Positions 21,001 through 30,056 of a stretch of 64,000 bases of DNA are shown here, piece after piece. How positions within the stretch are numbered: position 1 is the stretch's first letter; every line of letters starts with the position of its first letter. Under the pieces are notes generated by a model, which did not search any database, was not told the DNA's origin, and worked only from the letters and a program-made list of their open reading frames with translations. This DNA is from Amphichorda felina (lineage: Eukaryota > Ascomycota > Sordariomycetes > Hypocreales > Bionectriaceae): NCBI GenBank assembly GCA_016490725.1, contig JAEMHR010000019.1:62001-126000 (forward strand). Direction: 5' to 3'. Both the position numbers and the translations under genes were made by a program.

Positions 21001-21991
21001 GCGTGTCTTCGTAGCCTTTGCTGCGCCTGGGTGCGAACTTCCCCGGCAGCCACAGCAGACACATTCTCACCCGCCCAATACAAAGAACCTCGGCATAGGA
21101 AAGCTGCCAAATGGCGAGAATATGGCCAGGAGGCGGATGCCAGTCGCAACTCCATTCAAGTTCGTGACCAGCGAGGAGGCCACGGCGGATCTCCCTCCTA
21201 TACAGGATGCCAAGCCGGACATCTGCATCTCGCACCCTGACCACCGCGTCTCTATGGGGATGACCAAGAAAGTCCGCATGGGCATGTACCATATCCCGAC
21301 GAGGCCCTTTGGGATGAATTTTGCCAAAGCTTGGTATGGCCTAGGCAAGCCTACAGAGGGCGCAGGTGTTCTCACACGCGCGGAGCGTGAGCTATATCCC
21401 GCCAAATGCACAGCCAAAGATGCCGGCTCGCTCAGTCGCGCCGGTTCAGCCTCCCAAGCGTATGGCAGGCAATACCCAAACAGACTTATTGAGACAGTCA
21501 CCACGACGTCGAGTCCTCACGATGCCAAGGCTGGCAGGCAGATTCATTGGCGGGAGAACCGTACCGTCACCATCATGGAGGCCAGGCGTGCGCAGGGGTT
21601 CAGGGACAGCGAGGTCTTGCTGGGGAATCCCACGGACCAGCATAGGATCGTGGGCAACAGCGTGGCCCGGGAGGTTTCAGTGGCGCTGGGTATCGCTTTT
21701 CGCGAAGCATGGGCTGCGACCCTGAAGAACCACGGCGTAGCAGCAAGAGAAGGAAGGGCTGTGGGCGAGCCCATCGTTATTGACGACTCGGCTAGCTCTG
21801 CCGACGAAGACTCGGACGATATTCCCAGGACGACCGATCACGAGTCTAGTGTCACACCCCTCACATCGCGCAGCAGCAGCCAGCTCTCAAGGGCTTGGCC
21901 TGGTATCAACGGCAACGGCAAGCGCCCTGCGTTGGTCATTCCTCTCGGGACCCGTCCTATCAAAACTCACAAGTCGATTCCCAACGACTAA
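18068..21991 (+). CDS. dim-2: Cytosine-5 DNA methyltransferase, DIM-2-like, with two BAH domains
   Basis: A single 3.9-kb frame gives 1307 residues from the first in-frame ATG. Residues near 487-630 and 657-775 are BAH-like (the first has WFALVQKVHVDKMG and later DHCSC). The catalytic domain has motif I (LDLFCGGGNFGRG, near 804), motif IV with the catalytic cysteine (AGSPCPGFSK, near 888), motif VI (LLENV, near 927), motif VIII (QRRSR, near 975) and motif X (GNSVARE, near 1196), all intact. Length, BAH pair and SPCPGFS point to DIM-2, which in Neurospora makes all known DNA methylation and acts on RIP-mutated DNA through HP1 and H3K9 methylation. RID/Masc1-type enzymes are organised differently. 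The frame stays open upstream to 18032, directly after an acceptor-like CCAG, so the true N-terminus may lie in an upstream exon I could not define. The N-terminal third is acidic and low in complexity. Confidence 0.9.
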   Translation: MPDLFYSDFGDIVNGDWEPISWPLGPLVAPPPPKSPTEKSFSGDSDSSLFVHSPVYQRAVQERSKSPLFSQSDGLANSIDELFEDPNLDLADTLTVVSVESDTEVDHPVRQSIEVPAKICDSSALEKDDRVNEIFELISDDESDLNDSTEASPGPQLPESGSVTVEIPESTLVTPRSHYDPFEPGVPIVSERTAVNTLSEAAKSMCDADDDFLEFELNDFAVYSEYDFYGVEMRPLHQLDTQSNRAKLFYMDGILSAGEKRLFVRRAPIYALPIGNYSALDEHTVRDSLWILSRFNERRNIYYKLKSPAKEYARFFKPFLWVADLAKHFVDYIKSMWEGGRRVTIHDFRAEFGRWVKKVHGDAPVFLEWLSAHPSQDFRTSIIANLPFLHKEAIGVLGERQVYVHKLWEETLAFKRFNGPPEELHDSENPPTIVTPYIMDCFKHLPFGDRLKTIPFSPAAEKLRNKLIRKRHLELPHDPHQGAKSLSFAAEVRIKNIQPGDTISTHRDAEDSGTQWEREEAKDFHDVDRWFALVQKVHVDKMGRRSFDVTWYYRPVETLCGLMKYPWNNELFLSDHCSCNERIKIKEDEILGVHDVEFNGTGTTAAELFCRQTYMHEERKWVTLKPNHLVCEHLRPRGEPKPREGDSSGDESSPGAVAGYLPGDTVLVHLDRRGNISEPCEVVSFSRKEFSQKTYGHLVMFEVRRLLRRRQIDPLARDAPPNELVYPNDQTLVTVSERAILDRCSVRFFKQNEPIPTPYDRDGVGALFFITHEQRPDQTIVPLERSPTSLKQGLDPRQELPKLRGLDLFCGGGNFGRGLEDGGGIQMKWANDYNSKAIHTYMANIDPQVEDVHPFLGSIDILQRLAIEGKFSNSVPKIGQVDFISAGSPCPGFSKLTNDKTTVKQRKNQSLVAAFASFVDLYRPKYGLLENVIGIVQNKANRDQDVFSQLICALVGLGYQTQFYFLDASSCGSPQRRSRVFVAFAAPGCELPRQPQQTHSHPPNTKNLGIGKLPNGENMARRRMPVATPFKFVTSEEATADLPPIQDAKPDICISHPDHRVSMGMTKKVRMGMYHIPTRPFGMNFAKAWYGLGKPTEGAGVLTRAERELYPAKCTAKDAGSLSRAGSASQAYGRQYPNRLIETVTTTSSPHDAKAGRQIHWRENRTVTIMEARRAQGFRDSEVLLGNPTDQHRIVGNSVAREVSVALGIAFREAWAATLKNHGVAAREGRAVGEPIVIDDSASSADEDSDDIPRTTDHESSVTPLTSRSSSQLSRAWPGINGNGKRPALVIPLGTRPIKTHKSIPND

Positions 21992-22398
21992 GGATAGCAT
22001 ACAACGCAATATAAACATGATAAACATTACAAATTGTATAGCATCAACGTGCTACCTGATATAATAAGTATAACAATATTGTCATAATATCAGTGAGAAA
22101 GGGGCCATCGCAACGTTTACCATGGCGACAACCACCACCACCACCACACGGACGCTCCGGCCAGGGGACATTCGCCAGTTTGTTAGCAGGCAGTCGCTCA
22201 GTCTCTACAACTACGGCAATACCTAAAGTTGGATAATTTTCCATTAAACATTGCGCCTAGGGTGAAGGGCTGGTTGATTTCTACATAGGTCATGATTAAA
22301 GGAAGAAGCAAGTGCCTCCCTAGGTAATATAGGCACAAAGATATTATGCAAAAAGGCAACCGCTCGCATAAGTAATCGTCACAACGTAGTATTCATCT
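21992..22398. other. Convergent spacer between dim-2 and SLD2
   Basis: This AT-rich intergenic sequence holds the 3' ends of two convergent genes. A short CAC run lies at about 22127-22148. I see no gene. Confidence 0.6.
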
Positions 22399-23933
22399 TC
22401 ATCGCCTGCGACGGAATCTACTATTGTATCCGGGCCCTCCCTTGGCTCCGCCCTGACGCAACTTCAGCCGCTGGAAGTTGGCGTGTGCCAGCTCATTCAC
22501 CTTCCTCTTTGCCTTCTTCACAGGCCCTTCTTTAGACTGCTCCGCTGTCTTTGGCCCCTTCTTGGACTTCTGGGGAGCCTTCCTACCCTCTCCAAACTCA
22601 GAATCTGAGCTGACATTACCATCCCCGTAATCCCCTTCTGGATGGTCGCCGAGTTGTGTCTTCGGGATCCTTTCTTCGTCCTCCTCATCATCCTCGTCGC
22701 TGTTGTCCTCCTCTGTTGGCATGGCAGGCCGTTTGGTCCACACGGGCTTGAGATTAAACCTTCTCGTCGTCCTCTTCTGCCCCTTCTTCTTGAATATCCT
22801 CATTGGATTCCCGTCCCGCCCCATTTCATCTTCCACCGGACTGTCGTACATGCCCTCATCGTCAAAGCCACTCAGCGGTAGCCGCTGGACCTGGCTATCC
22901 TCGGCGAGGACTTGCTCATCACCTGCTTCTCTTGTTGGTGCTGCTGCTGGTGCGGCTGCTGGCTGCTTCGACGGAGATCTCGGGTAGCCCGCCGCCTCCT
23001 CGGCCTCCATCTCGCGCAGCGCCTCCAGGTCCTCATCGGCCTTGTCCTCCTCGACCTTGCGCAGGCTCGCGACAATCTCGCTCAGGCCCCTCCCGAGGGG
23101 CTTCCGCGGCAGGCGCAGCGGCGCGGGGGCGTCGAACTCGCCGTTCTCGTCCACCGTCGCGAGGTAGTGCCGCTTGAGGAACTGGGGTGTGTCGAAGTGC
23201 AGCTTGGACGGCGTCCTCGCGCCGGCGTTGGTGTCGCGGTTCTTGAGCGGCGACATGAAGGTGTTGAGGTACTGTCGCTTGCTGGCGGACATGGGCGTGC
23301 GGCCCATCCGGGGGGTCACCTCCACGTCGGATGTTGACGATCGCTTGCTGGGGGTGGCGTGGACCTTGGACGGGGCTGCGTTGGCATCCTGCGCCCCGTG
23401 GCGTTTGGAAGGTGACTCGGCGGCCGCAGGCTCCTCCAGGAGGTCGAACAGGCCAAGCACACGGCCGTCCCGCTGGGGAGTCGGGCCCAGCGAGGTCACG
23501 GCGGCAGGGCTGAAGAGCTTCCTCGAGATGGTCGGTGTCGTCTCCAGCTGGTCATCGTGGAAGTGGCTCTTTGACGGCGTCTCGGCGTGCCTTGATCGCT
23601 TCGAGGGCGTTTGTGATGGTGCGGATTGGTCAGGTCTGCGTTTCCTGGGTGATTTAGGCTGGTGTTTTGCCGGTGGGGGCACTTTGCCGTCGAGGATGTC
23701 GCGACATTTCTGATACTGCTTGTACTTTTGGGCTTCGGGAGTGTCAACATCTCCAGCTCATAGTAGCCCACGCGGAAGGGTATAATCATACCAATGTCGG
23801 GATTGCGCTTGATGTCCTCCCGTCCTGGCTTCTTGCCGCCATTGTCCTTGGCCCAGGTGCTTTCCCACGTCTTGAGCTCGACCCGAAGGCCCTGGCATTT
23901 CGTCTCGTACTCGGCTTTCGTCTGGTCGTCCAT
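22399..23933 (-). CDS. SLD2: DNA replication regulator SLD2
   Basis: Exon 1 is 23933..23792 and exon 2 is 23732..22399, joined by a 59-nt intron with donor GTATGA and acceptor CGAAG, giving 491 residues. The join reads NPDIAQKYKQYQKCRDIL, the expected Sld2/RecQL4 N-terminal region that follows AELKTWE-type sequence. The middle is rich in SP and TP sites (for example KSPRKRR, TPSKRS, ATPSKR), the kind of CDK sites whose phosphorylation lets Sld2 bind Dpb11 at origins. The C-terminus is basic and ends in RRRR. ATG at 23933 fits the family; an upstream in-frame ATG at 23948 would add five residues. The gene is divergent from the RING gene with about 420 bp between the two starts. Confidence 0.88.
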
Positions 23934-24354
23934 GGTCGTGGAAATCATAAGAGGGCTAATTGTAAAAGATTCAACAGCATTGGGCGGGTTCTGTTATGGA
24001 GCTTGCTGAAGAGGTTTAAGCCGCCAATGGTAAGGGAACTGGGTCGGGGGAGGAGCGGGACGGCGCGCGGGAACGCGTCAAGGATCGGTCAGTGGACGCG
24101 ACTCACTAAAACGCGACAGGGGTTGCTACCAGTACGAGTAATAGTGGGACAGGCTCCCCCAAACGTCATCTGTCAGTTTTCTTGGCGCGCCACTTCAATG
24201 TTCCATTTGTCGCCTCCTCCAGTCTCCATCACCCGAAACTCTGCAACTTCATCTTGACCAATTTTGGAATTTTGGACATCGGCAACTGTCTTTACCCCCC
24301 CTCGCAGCGTTGCGCGGCCGTGTTCGGTGCCTTTAGCGCCATCGCACTCCGAAG
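23934..24354. promoter_or_regulatory. Shared divergent promoter of SLD2 and the RING gene
   Basis: This 421-bp spacer separates two genes read in opposite directions. It contains a CG-rich tract (24040-24120) and AACGCGTCA / GACGCGACTC around 24070-24105. ACGCGT-type sites are bound by MBF/SBF-like G1/S factors in fungi, and a replication gene is next to it, but this is only suggestive. Confidence 0.35.
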
Positions 24355-25731
24355 ATGGCGTCCGAAGAGGAAGAAGCATGGGCACCCCAGGCCATGCTGA
24401 ACACCGTCCGCCACTTGCTGAAGGTCGGAGCGTCGACCAAGGAGAGTCACCGCTGCGCCATCTGCATGGAGGAGGAGGTCGCCGACCCCTGCGAGACGAT
24501 ACCGTGTGGACATCGCCAGGGATGCTGGGACTGCGTCAAGAGGTGGATGATCGACCACGGCAACTGCGCGCTGTGCAGAGAGTGGACGCACCGCATCGTG
24601 CGCGACTCGGACGGCGCCGTGTTCACCGAAGACGAGGCGACCGCCCAGAAGAAGATCTCCGGATATGATAATGAGCCCCACCCGCCACTCGAGCCGACAT
24701 TCGAGGACTACATATCGGAATGGATGCACGAGGGCTTGATCTCTGAACCGATCGCAGAAGAGTTGAGGTCCGCATGGGCGCGGCAGGACTTGACGTCGGG
24801 ACCAGCGCTCGAGGACCGGATATCCGAGTGGCTTAGAGAAAACCTGATAACTGAGTCCACGCGCCTGACACTAACATCCGCGTGGGATCGCTGTCTCTAC
24901 GATGAGGAGGGCAACCTCCGCCCAGAACCTCCGGGGCTCCATGCTGGTTCCCACGGCCCCGACGCTGGCGATGGTCTGGATCGGGCTTTGGAGCGCCGAA
25001 GGGCGGTCTACTTCCACCATCGCTTCTCGAAGCACGTCGGCTCCAACCGCTTCTCTCAGTACCGCGAGATCACACCCCAGATGTTCCTGCGCGACCCCCA
25101 ACTCGTGTCTCGCGCCAGAAAATGGATACGGCGAGAGTTGCTCGTGTTCCCCTTCCTGAGGCGCGGGCTGGGCCCAACTCGTGCATCAACGACTGGTCAT
25201 TCGGGAGCATATGGGACGCCAGGGCAGGGTACACAAGGGACCGGCCGCCTTTCACGCGTGAGCATGGCTCAGCGCAGGGCTCAGAACGCCGAGTTCCTCC
25301 TTGAGTACATCATTGCGATCCTAAAGACGGTGGACACCATGGGCAGTGCGGGAGAGGCCGAGAACATGATCTCCGAGTACCTGGGGCGGCAGGATACGCA
25401 GCTGTTCCTTCACGAGCTCCGGGCATGGCTAAGGAGCCCATTCGCCGAGCTTGAGGATTGGGACAGGGCGGTGCAGTACGAGGGCGAGCTACGACCGGAG
25501 TGGCTTGATGCACCCGAGGAATGGTGGCGACGGGATGAGTATCAGGAGCCCGCGTCGCGCTGGCGCACAGTCGAGCGCGTGCAGCGCAACACGCGCCTGC
25601 ACAGGAACCGCGAGAGGTTTGTCGGCAACGAATACCGGGATCGATATAGGAGGGACAAGGAGCGGCATCGGCGGCGTGTGTCAAACGCACCGACGACAGC
25701 AAGGGCACCAGGCTCAGGGGAGACTCCCTAA
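24355..25731 (+). CDS. RING-HC finger protein of unknown function (probable E3 ubiquitin ligase)
   Basis: One exon gives 458 residues. The RING is near the N-terminus: C34-x2-C37, C51-x1-H53, C57-x2-C60, C71-x2-C74, a C3HC4 arrangement. RING-HC proteins usually bind E2 enzymes and act as ubiquitin ligases. Directly after it, near residues 116-142 and 152-180, a helical segment is repeated: FEDYISEWMHEGLI and LEDRISEWLRENLI, each followed by an SAW tripeptide about ten residues later. The rest is rich in Arg and Trp and ends with a strongly basic tract of RRxKERHRRR type. I do not recognise a yeast orthologue. Confidence 0.8.
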   Translation: MASEEEEAWAPQAMLNTVRHLLKVGASTKESHRCAICMEEEVADPCETIPCGHRQGCWDCVKRWMIDHGNCALCREWTHRIVRDSDGAVFTEDEATAQKKISGYDNEPHPPLEPTFEDYISEWMHEGLISEPIAEELRSAWARQDLTSGPALEDRISEWLRENLITESTRLTLTSAWDRCLYDEEGNLRPEPPGLHAGSHGPDAGDGLDRALERRRAVYFHHRFSKHVGSNRFSQYREITPQMFLRDPQLVSRARKWIRRELLVFPFLRRGLGPTRASTTGHSGAYGTPGQGTQGTGRLSRVSMAQRRAQNAEFLLEYIIAILKTVDTMGSAGEAENMISEYLGRQDTQLFLHELRAWLRSPFAELEDWDRAVQYEGELRPEWLDAPEEWWRRDEYQEPASRWRTVERVQRNTRLHRNRERFVGNEYRDRYRRDKERHRRRVSNAPTTARAPGSGETP

Positions 25732-26195
25732 TGAATGTGGAATTCGGGTGTATATTGAGGACAGGCGTTTGGACGGCCAAGGTGGTTTTTAGAATATGAT
25801 ACCCAGAGATTAACCTCTACTACGAATAATGATTGACACAAGATACTGTACTATGGATAGACAGGCTATTGATGAAAAGATTACCTTGCTTTTTAACATA
25901 GGCCGAATCCCACAACGAAGCCAACCGTTTGCATTATTTAATGCCAGCACGCCATTACAACATGATGTTGTTTAACGTTGATTTCTAAGCATCCTCTAAG
26001 CAACCTCCATGCATCCGCTCTACACCCAGACCTTGAGACCTTTATAGTGGTCCCATTTCTGCTACTTTTAATATATTTACTTTGCCTCGTATCGAGAAAA
26101 AGCCCGGAATCTTCGAGTCTTAAGACAGCTCTCACAAAGGAATTCCTCAATCTCCCCTCCCCCTTTTGAGCAGTATTGCCCCCCTTTCGCCCACC
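25732..26195. other. Spacer between the RING gene and the DsbA-like gene
   Basis: This AT-rich 464-bp spacer contains the 3' end of the RING gene and the 5' leader of the next. I see no gene. Confidence 0.6.
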
Positions 26196-26867
26196 ATGAC
26201 CGCCTTCAACATCAAAATCATCTCGGACAACGTCTGCCCCTACTGCTACCTGGGCAAAGTGCGCCTCGACCGCGCCATCGCCCAGTTCCGCCGCGACTCC
26301 TCCTCCCCCTCCTCGTCCTCCCCAGACACCTTCAACATCTCCTGGCACGCCTACATGCTGGACCCCAGCGCCCCCGAGGGCGTGTCCGAGCCCGTCAAGG
26401 CCACCACGGCGCGCAAGTTCGGCCCCGCGCGCGCGGCCGCCATGCAGCAGCGCCTGCGGCAGGTGGGCGCGGCCGAGGGCCTGGACTTTACGTTTGCGGG
26501 CCGCAGGGGGTCGACGAGGGACTCGCACCGCGTGGTGCAGCTGGCCAAGGCCAAGGACGGGGACGTCGAGGACCGGGTCGTGCGCGAGATCATGAGGATG
26601 TACTTTGAGCAGGGCGGGGACGTCACGGCGGAGGAGGACCTGGTGCAGGCGGCGGCGAGGGCGGGGGTGGATGCGGAGGAGACGAGGGCGTGGTTGAGGG
26701 GAGGGAAGGGGGCCAGTGAGGTTGCTCGCGAGGTGGAGGAGGCGTATGAGATGGGCGTGACGGGGGTGCCGCACTTTATCATCAATGACAAGTTCGAGGT
26801 CCATGGGGCTGAGGACGTGTCGGTGTTTCTGGAGCAGCTGAGCAAGGCAAAGAAGGCAGCCGCCTGA
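26196..26867 (+). CDS. DsbA-like thioredoxin-fold oxidoreductase (FrnE/2-hydroxychromene-2-carboxylate isomerase type)
   Basis: One exon gives 223 residues starting MTAFNIKIISDNVCPYC. The CPYC active-site motif near residues 14-17 opens the thioredoxin fold, a helical insert follows, and the cis-proline loop is GVTGVPHF near 190. This combination is typical of FrnE-type DsbA family proteins. They act as dithiol oxidoreductases in the cytosol; no signal peptide is visible. The segment SSSPSSSSPD near residue 35 is a low-complexity insert. The gene ends 73 bp from the convergent SPC34 gene, so their 3' UTRs overlap or nearly so. Confidence 0.88.
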   Translation: MTAFNIKIISDNVCPYCYLGKVRLDRAIAQFRRDSSSPSSSSPDTFNISWHAYMLDPSAPEGVSEPVKATTARKFGPARAAAMQQRLRQVGAAEGLDFTFAGRRGSTRDSHRVVQLAKAKDGDVEDRVVREIMRMYFEQGGDVTAEEDLVQAAARAGVDAEETRAWLRGGKGASEVAREVEEAYEMGVTGVPHFIINDKFEVHGAEDVSVFLEQLSKAKKAAA

Positions 26868-26940
26868 GTCGGTGTGGTGGCGTCGAGATAGACGGACAGT
26901 TGTGCACATGGGTATCATTTGTTATTCGTATAGTGGCTCA

Positions 26941-27749
26941 TCACATATTCATCAGCCCCCCGAGATCATTCTGCATGGCCTTAAGCCTCGCCTGCAACTC
27001 CTTCTTCTTGGCCTCCATCTCCCTCGCCTCCTCCTCCTCCCTCCTCAGATCCTCCACCGTCCACACATCGGGCCCATCCTCCTCTGCCTCCTCCTCTTCA
27101 TCGTCGTCCTCATCCATCCAGTCCCGGTTATAGCTCGCCAGTTTCTCCCCCTGCTCCGCCACCTTGTTCTCGTAGTACGCCATGGTGCCCTTGCCCGCGC
27201 GGTACCTGCTCCTCAGCTGCCCGATGCGCTCCCTCGCCCCGGGCAGCTCGTATACGCCGCACAGCTTCTCCGCGCCGCGCAGCAGCACCTCAACGTCGAC
27301 GTCCCCGCCCCGGAGCGCCTCGCCCCGCCGCAGCTGCTCGTGCATCTCGCCGCCCAGGACGGCGGCCACGGCCGTGTGCCGCCGCGGGTTGGTCGACCCG
27401 CGCGTGGGCGGGCCGGTGGTGACCTCGCCCGAGGCGACGTTGAAGACGGTCCGCCGGCGCTTGGCCTGCTTGGGCTCGTCCGGGAGTGTGTTGGTGGTAG
27501 GCGGTGGCGGTGGAGGGGGCACGGAGAAGAGGGCGCGTTCGTGGGATTCGGTGTCGCGGATGAGGGACGTGATGTCGTGGTTGGCGAGGAGGGCGTTGGT
27601 GAAGATCTTGGGAGGCGGGAAGCTGTGGGCCTGTCAGCCAGTGTCTTCTAGGGATACACTGTGGGAGAGAGCGTTGAGGCCTACGGGAGGGTGTCAATTC
27701 CCTGGCATGAGTAGCCGATTTGCTCGAGGTGGGCTGAGAGGAGCGACAT
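26941..27749 (-). CDS. SPC34: DASH complex subunit SPC34
   Basis: Exon 1 is 27749..27685 and exon 2 is 27622..26941, with a 62-nt GT-AG intron, giving 248 residues. The join reads GIDTLPFPPPKIFTNALL, followed by HDITSLIRDTESHERALF, which is the conserved N-terminus of Spc34. The C-terminal third is a strongly charged coiled coil (RREEEEAREMEAKKKELQ). Spc34 is part of the ten-subunit DASH/Dam1 ring that couples kinetochores to microtubules and is an Aurora B (Ipl1) target. A Pro/Ala-rich, GC-rich linker lies between. Family assignment rests on the N-terminal match and coiled coil. Confidence 0.85.
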
Positions 27750-28874
27750 GATGGTGGGGTGCGGTGAGTTGCGAGGACGCGTGCTGAGGGCGCGCAGCGG
27801 CGAATATCGGGTGACTCGAGGGACGAACGCGTCGCTAGCTCATCTGAATTGAATGGAGCAGTATTCTCATGAGCTGCTGACTGGGAGCAGGTTCAATGCG
27901 AGATTGGGATGCGTCGTGTTGAGGTGGGTGTTGGTGGAAAACAACAGACCGTCACCCCGCGGTTTGAATGTCGTAGTAACGGAGTCCAGACTACAGAGTG
28001 GGCCACCTCACAACATATCAACCAGTCCCGTTTCTCGTAATAAAGAGCGTCTACTCGTAATACCGAAGTTATACATGAGCCAAACATCATTAACACATAC
28101 TCGTACCTAATTACTACATTCCCGCTTGGGGCCCTCTCACAAGCGGTCTGAGCCCTGATATCCACCTTACCCTATGTTAGATTGCCAGCCAAAGCTGCTG
28201 CTGGTATCCGTACAGCCCAAACACCCAGGTCTGCTCTGATTCTACATACGATAAGTGAGTATTCGCGAACTAGCAGTTGACACATTCACCGAGTGGCAAG
28301 CTCCGGAGACACAAATTGATCACAACCATCTACTGAACTTCAGATACGGCGACTCCGTCTCCGGACCCTTTGACAGTCCCCAATCTCCTGTCTTCCAGTC
28401 CATTGATTCAACACCAGGCGGAAGTGCAGACTAGGCGAAATCTATAAGGTATCGGGTGCGGTATAAGAATGAACTCACAGAAGGAGATGTGAAAAACAAT
28501 AGAAATGAAATGAGATGAGATGAAAAAGAGGAAGAGATCCAAAAGTCGAGAAAAGATGGGCAGAATTGCTCCCGAGCCGCCGTGAGTGATGTCCCCCGTC
28601 TATAAAAATGAAAATTCAATCTCCCCATAATCCTCTCTTATGGTGACTTTTGAACAGTAGAGAAACGAAGCATCGTGCTGTGCACGCTTGTTGAGGAGAG
28701 GGGTTCTCATGTTGAAAAACAAAAGTATCCTCGCATGTCGCACGCGCGCCAAGGGTCGTCTGATGAAGCCCGTCATCGTCACATCGTTATCGTTCAATTC
28801 ATATGTCATCATCAAATATCATCCGTCGCAGCGTTAGGCTCAATGCCCAGCCTTAGCCCCAACCCAAGCCTTCA
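27750..28874. other. Spacer without recognised gene
   Basis: The sequence is about 1.1 kb and moderately AT-rich. TACTCGTAC occurs at 28098-28106. A pyrimidine/purine-biased run lies at 28490-28560. No supported gene. Confidence 0.5.
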
Positions 28875-30056
28875 TCAAGGGGACTGCCCCATCTCCATGA
28901 TCTCCATGGTCCAGTAGGGCAGCTCCTGGGCCAGCGACTTGCCGGCCTGGAACTCGTCCTCGCTCGAGTTGGGCTCGTCGAGCTCCTCGATCTGCTCGGG
29001 CGGGTCGTGGAACAGCAGGCTGCAGCGGTGCAGCCGCTTGCGCAGGCGGCGCGCGCTGGAGCCCACGTCGTTGACGTCGAGGGGCCGGAAGTCGTCGTCC
29101 GAGTCGCTGAGCTCGCTGTGCGTGCGCTTGCCGACGCTGCTGGACATGCTGACGCGGCGGAGGCGCCGCATCTCCTGCTGGCGCTTGAGGAAGATGTCCT
29201 CCTCGAGGTCAAACTCGGGCTCGTTGTCCGAGGCCTCGTTGCTGCAGTTGAGGTTCCGCAGGTCACGCATCATGGAGCGGTCAAGGTCCCGGAAATCCCT
29301 GTGCCATGAGCTGGATCGACTCCTGGCTGACTCAATCTCGTACGGGTAGAGCACCTCAAGGGCGCCCGAGTTGTCGTCCATGGGGTCAATTTCCTCGAGG
29401 ATGAAGTCCCAGAGGAGGGCGGCTGCGGTTGGAGTCCTTATGGGGAGGCTGGTGCCTGTCGGGCCCCTTGCTCGCGCTTTCCACATTCCATTTCTGGGCT
29501 CCTTCGCAGGGCCATCTTCCCCCTCTCCCTGGCTGTCCTCATCCTCATCCTCATCCTCGTCCGAGTCCTCTTCATCGTCATCATCCTCCTCATCGGCATC
29601 CGAGTCGTCAGTCGGAGACTGCCGTGTGAGAAACGGGTACGGAGAGTGCCCAGCAGGGGGTGCATTGGGCAAGCTTCCAAGACTACCGCTCTCAGATAAC
29701 TCATCGCCGTCCGAGTCCTCGTCAGCCGAGTCCTCGGCGGCCAAGTCCTCGGCGGCCGCGTTGGACGAGGAGGTTGAGGACCGGGGGCTCAGCTGCTCGG
29801 GGCCGACGGAGGGCTGGTAGCTGAACTGATGGCCATTGCCGACGGGCTTGATGTTGGGGTCATTGCCAAGAGAGGGCGCAATTGCGAAGAAGGGGTCGTT
29901 CTGGTGGCGGGGCTTGAGGCTGATCTTGCGGGAGAATTGAGGGGATGTGGTGGGCGTTTCCGGCGGTGAGGCGGGATCGGCGGTGAAGAGGCTCTGGTTG
30001 GGGTGGGAGAGGTTCGGCGTCGACGGCCGCCGCCGGAGGCGCCTACTCCGCGGCAT
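28875..30056 (-). CDS. Conserved-looking acidic protein of unknown function
   Basis: One exon gives 393 residues from the ATG at 30056 (MPRSRRLRRRPS). The N-terminus is basic. A Ser-rich part follows, then a long Asp/Glu run near residues 150-185 (DDDDEEDSDEDEDEDEDS), then a more ordered section with LLWDFILEEIDPMDD near 235. The last third has KRQQEMRRLRRVSMSS, ARRLRKRLHRCSLLF and a second acidic stretch before the end. Such alternation of basic and acidic tracts is typical of nuclear or chromatin proteins, but I recognise no domain. The open frame is far longer than chance and keeps consistent codon choice. Confidence 0.7.
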   Translation of the reverse strand: MPRSRRLRRRPSTPNLSHPNQSLFTADPASPPETPTTSPQFSRKISLKPRHQNDPFFAIAPSLGNDPNIKPVGNGHQFSYQPSVGPEQLSPRSSTSSSNAAAEDLAAEDSADEDSDGDELSESGSLGSLPNAPPAGHSPYPFLTRQSPTDDSDADEEDDDDEEDSDEDEDEDEDSQGEGEDGPAKEPRNGMWKARARGPTGTSLPIRTPTAAALLWDFILEEIDPMDDNSGALEVLYPYEIESARSRSSSWHRDFRDLDRSMMRDLRNLNCSNEASDNEPEFDLEEDIFLKRQQEMRRLRRVSMSSSVGKRTHSELSDSDDDFRPLDVNDVGSSARRLRKRLHRCSLLFHDPPEQIEELDEPNSSEDEFQAGKSLAQELPYWTMEIMEMGQSP

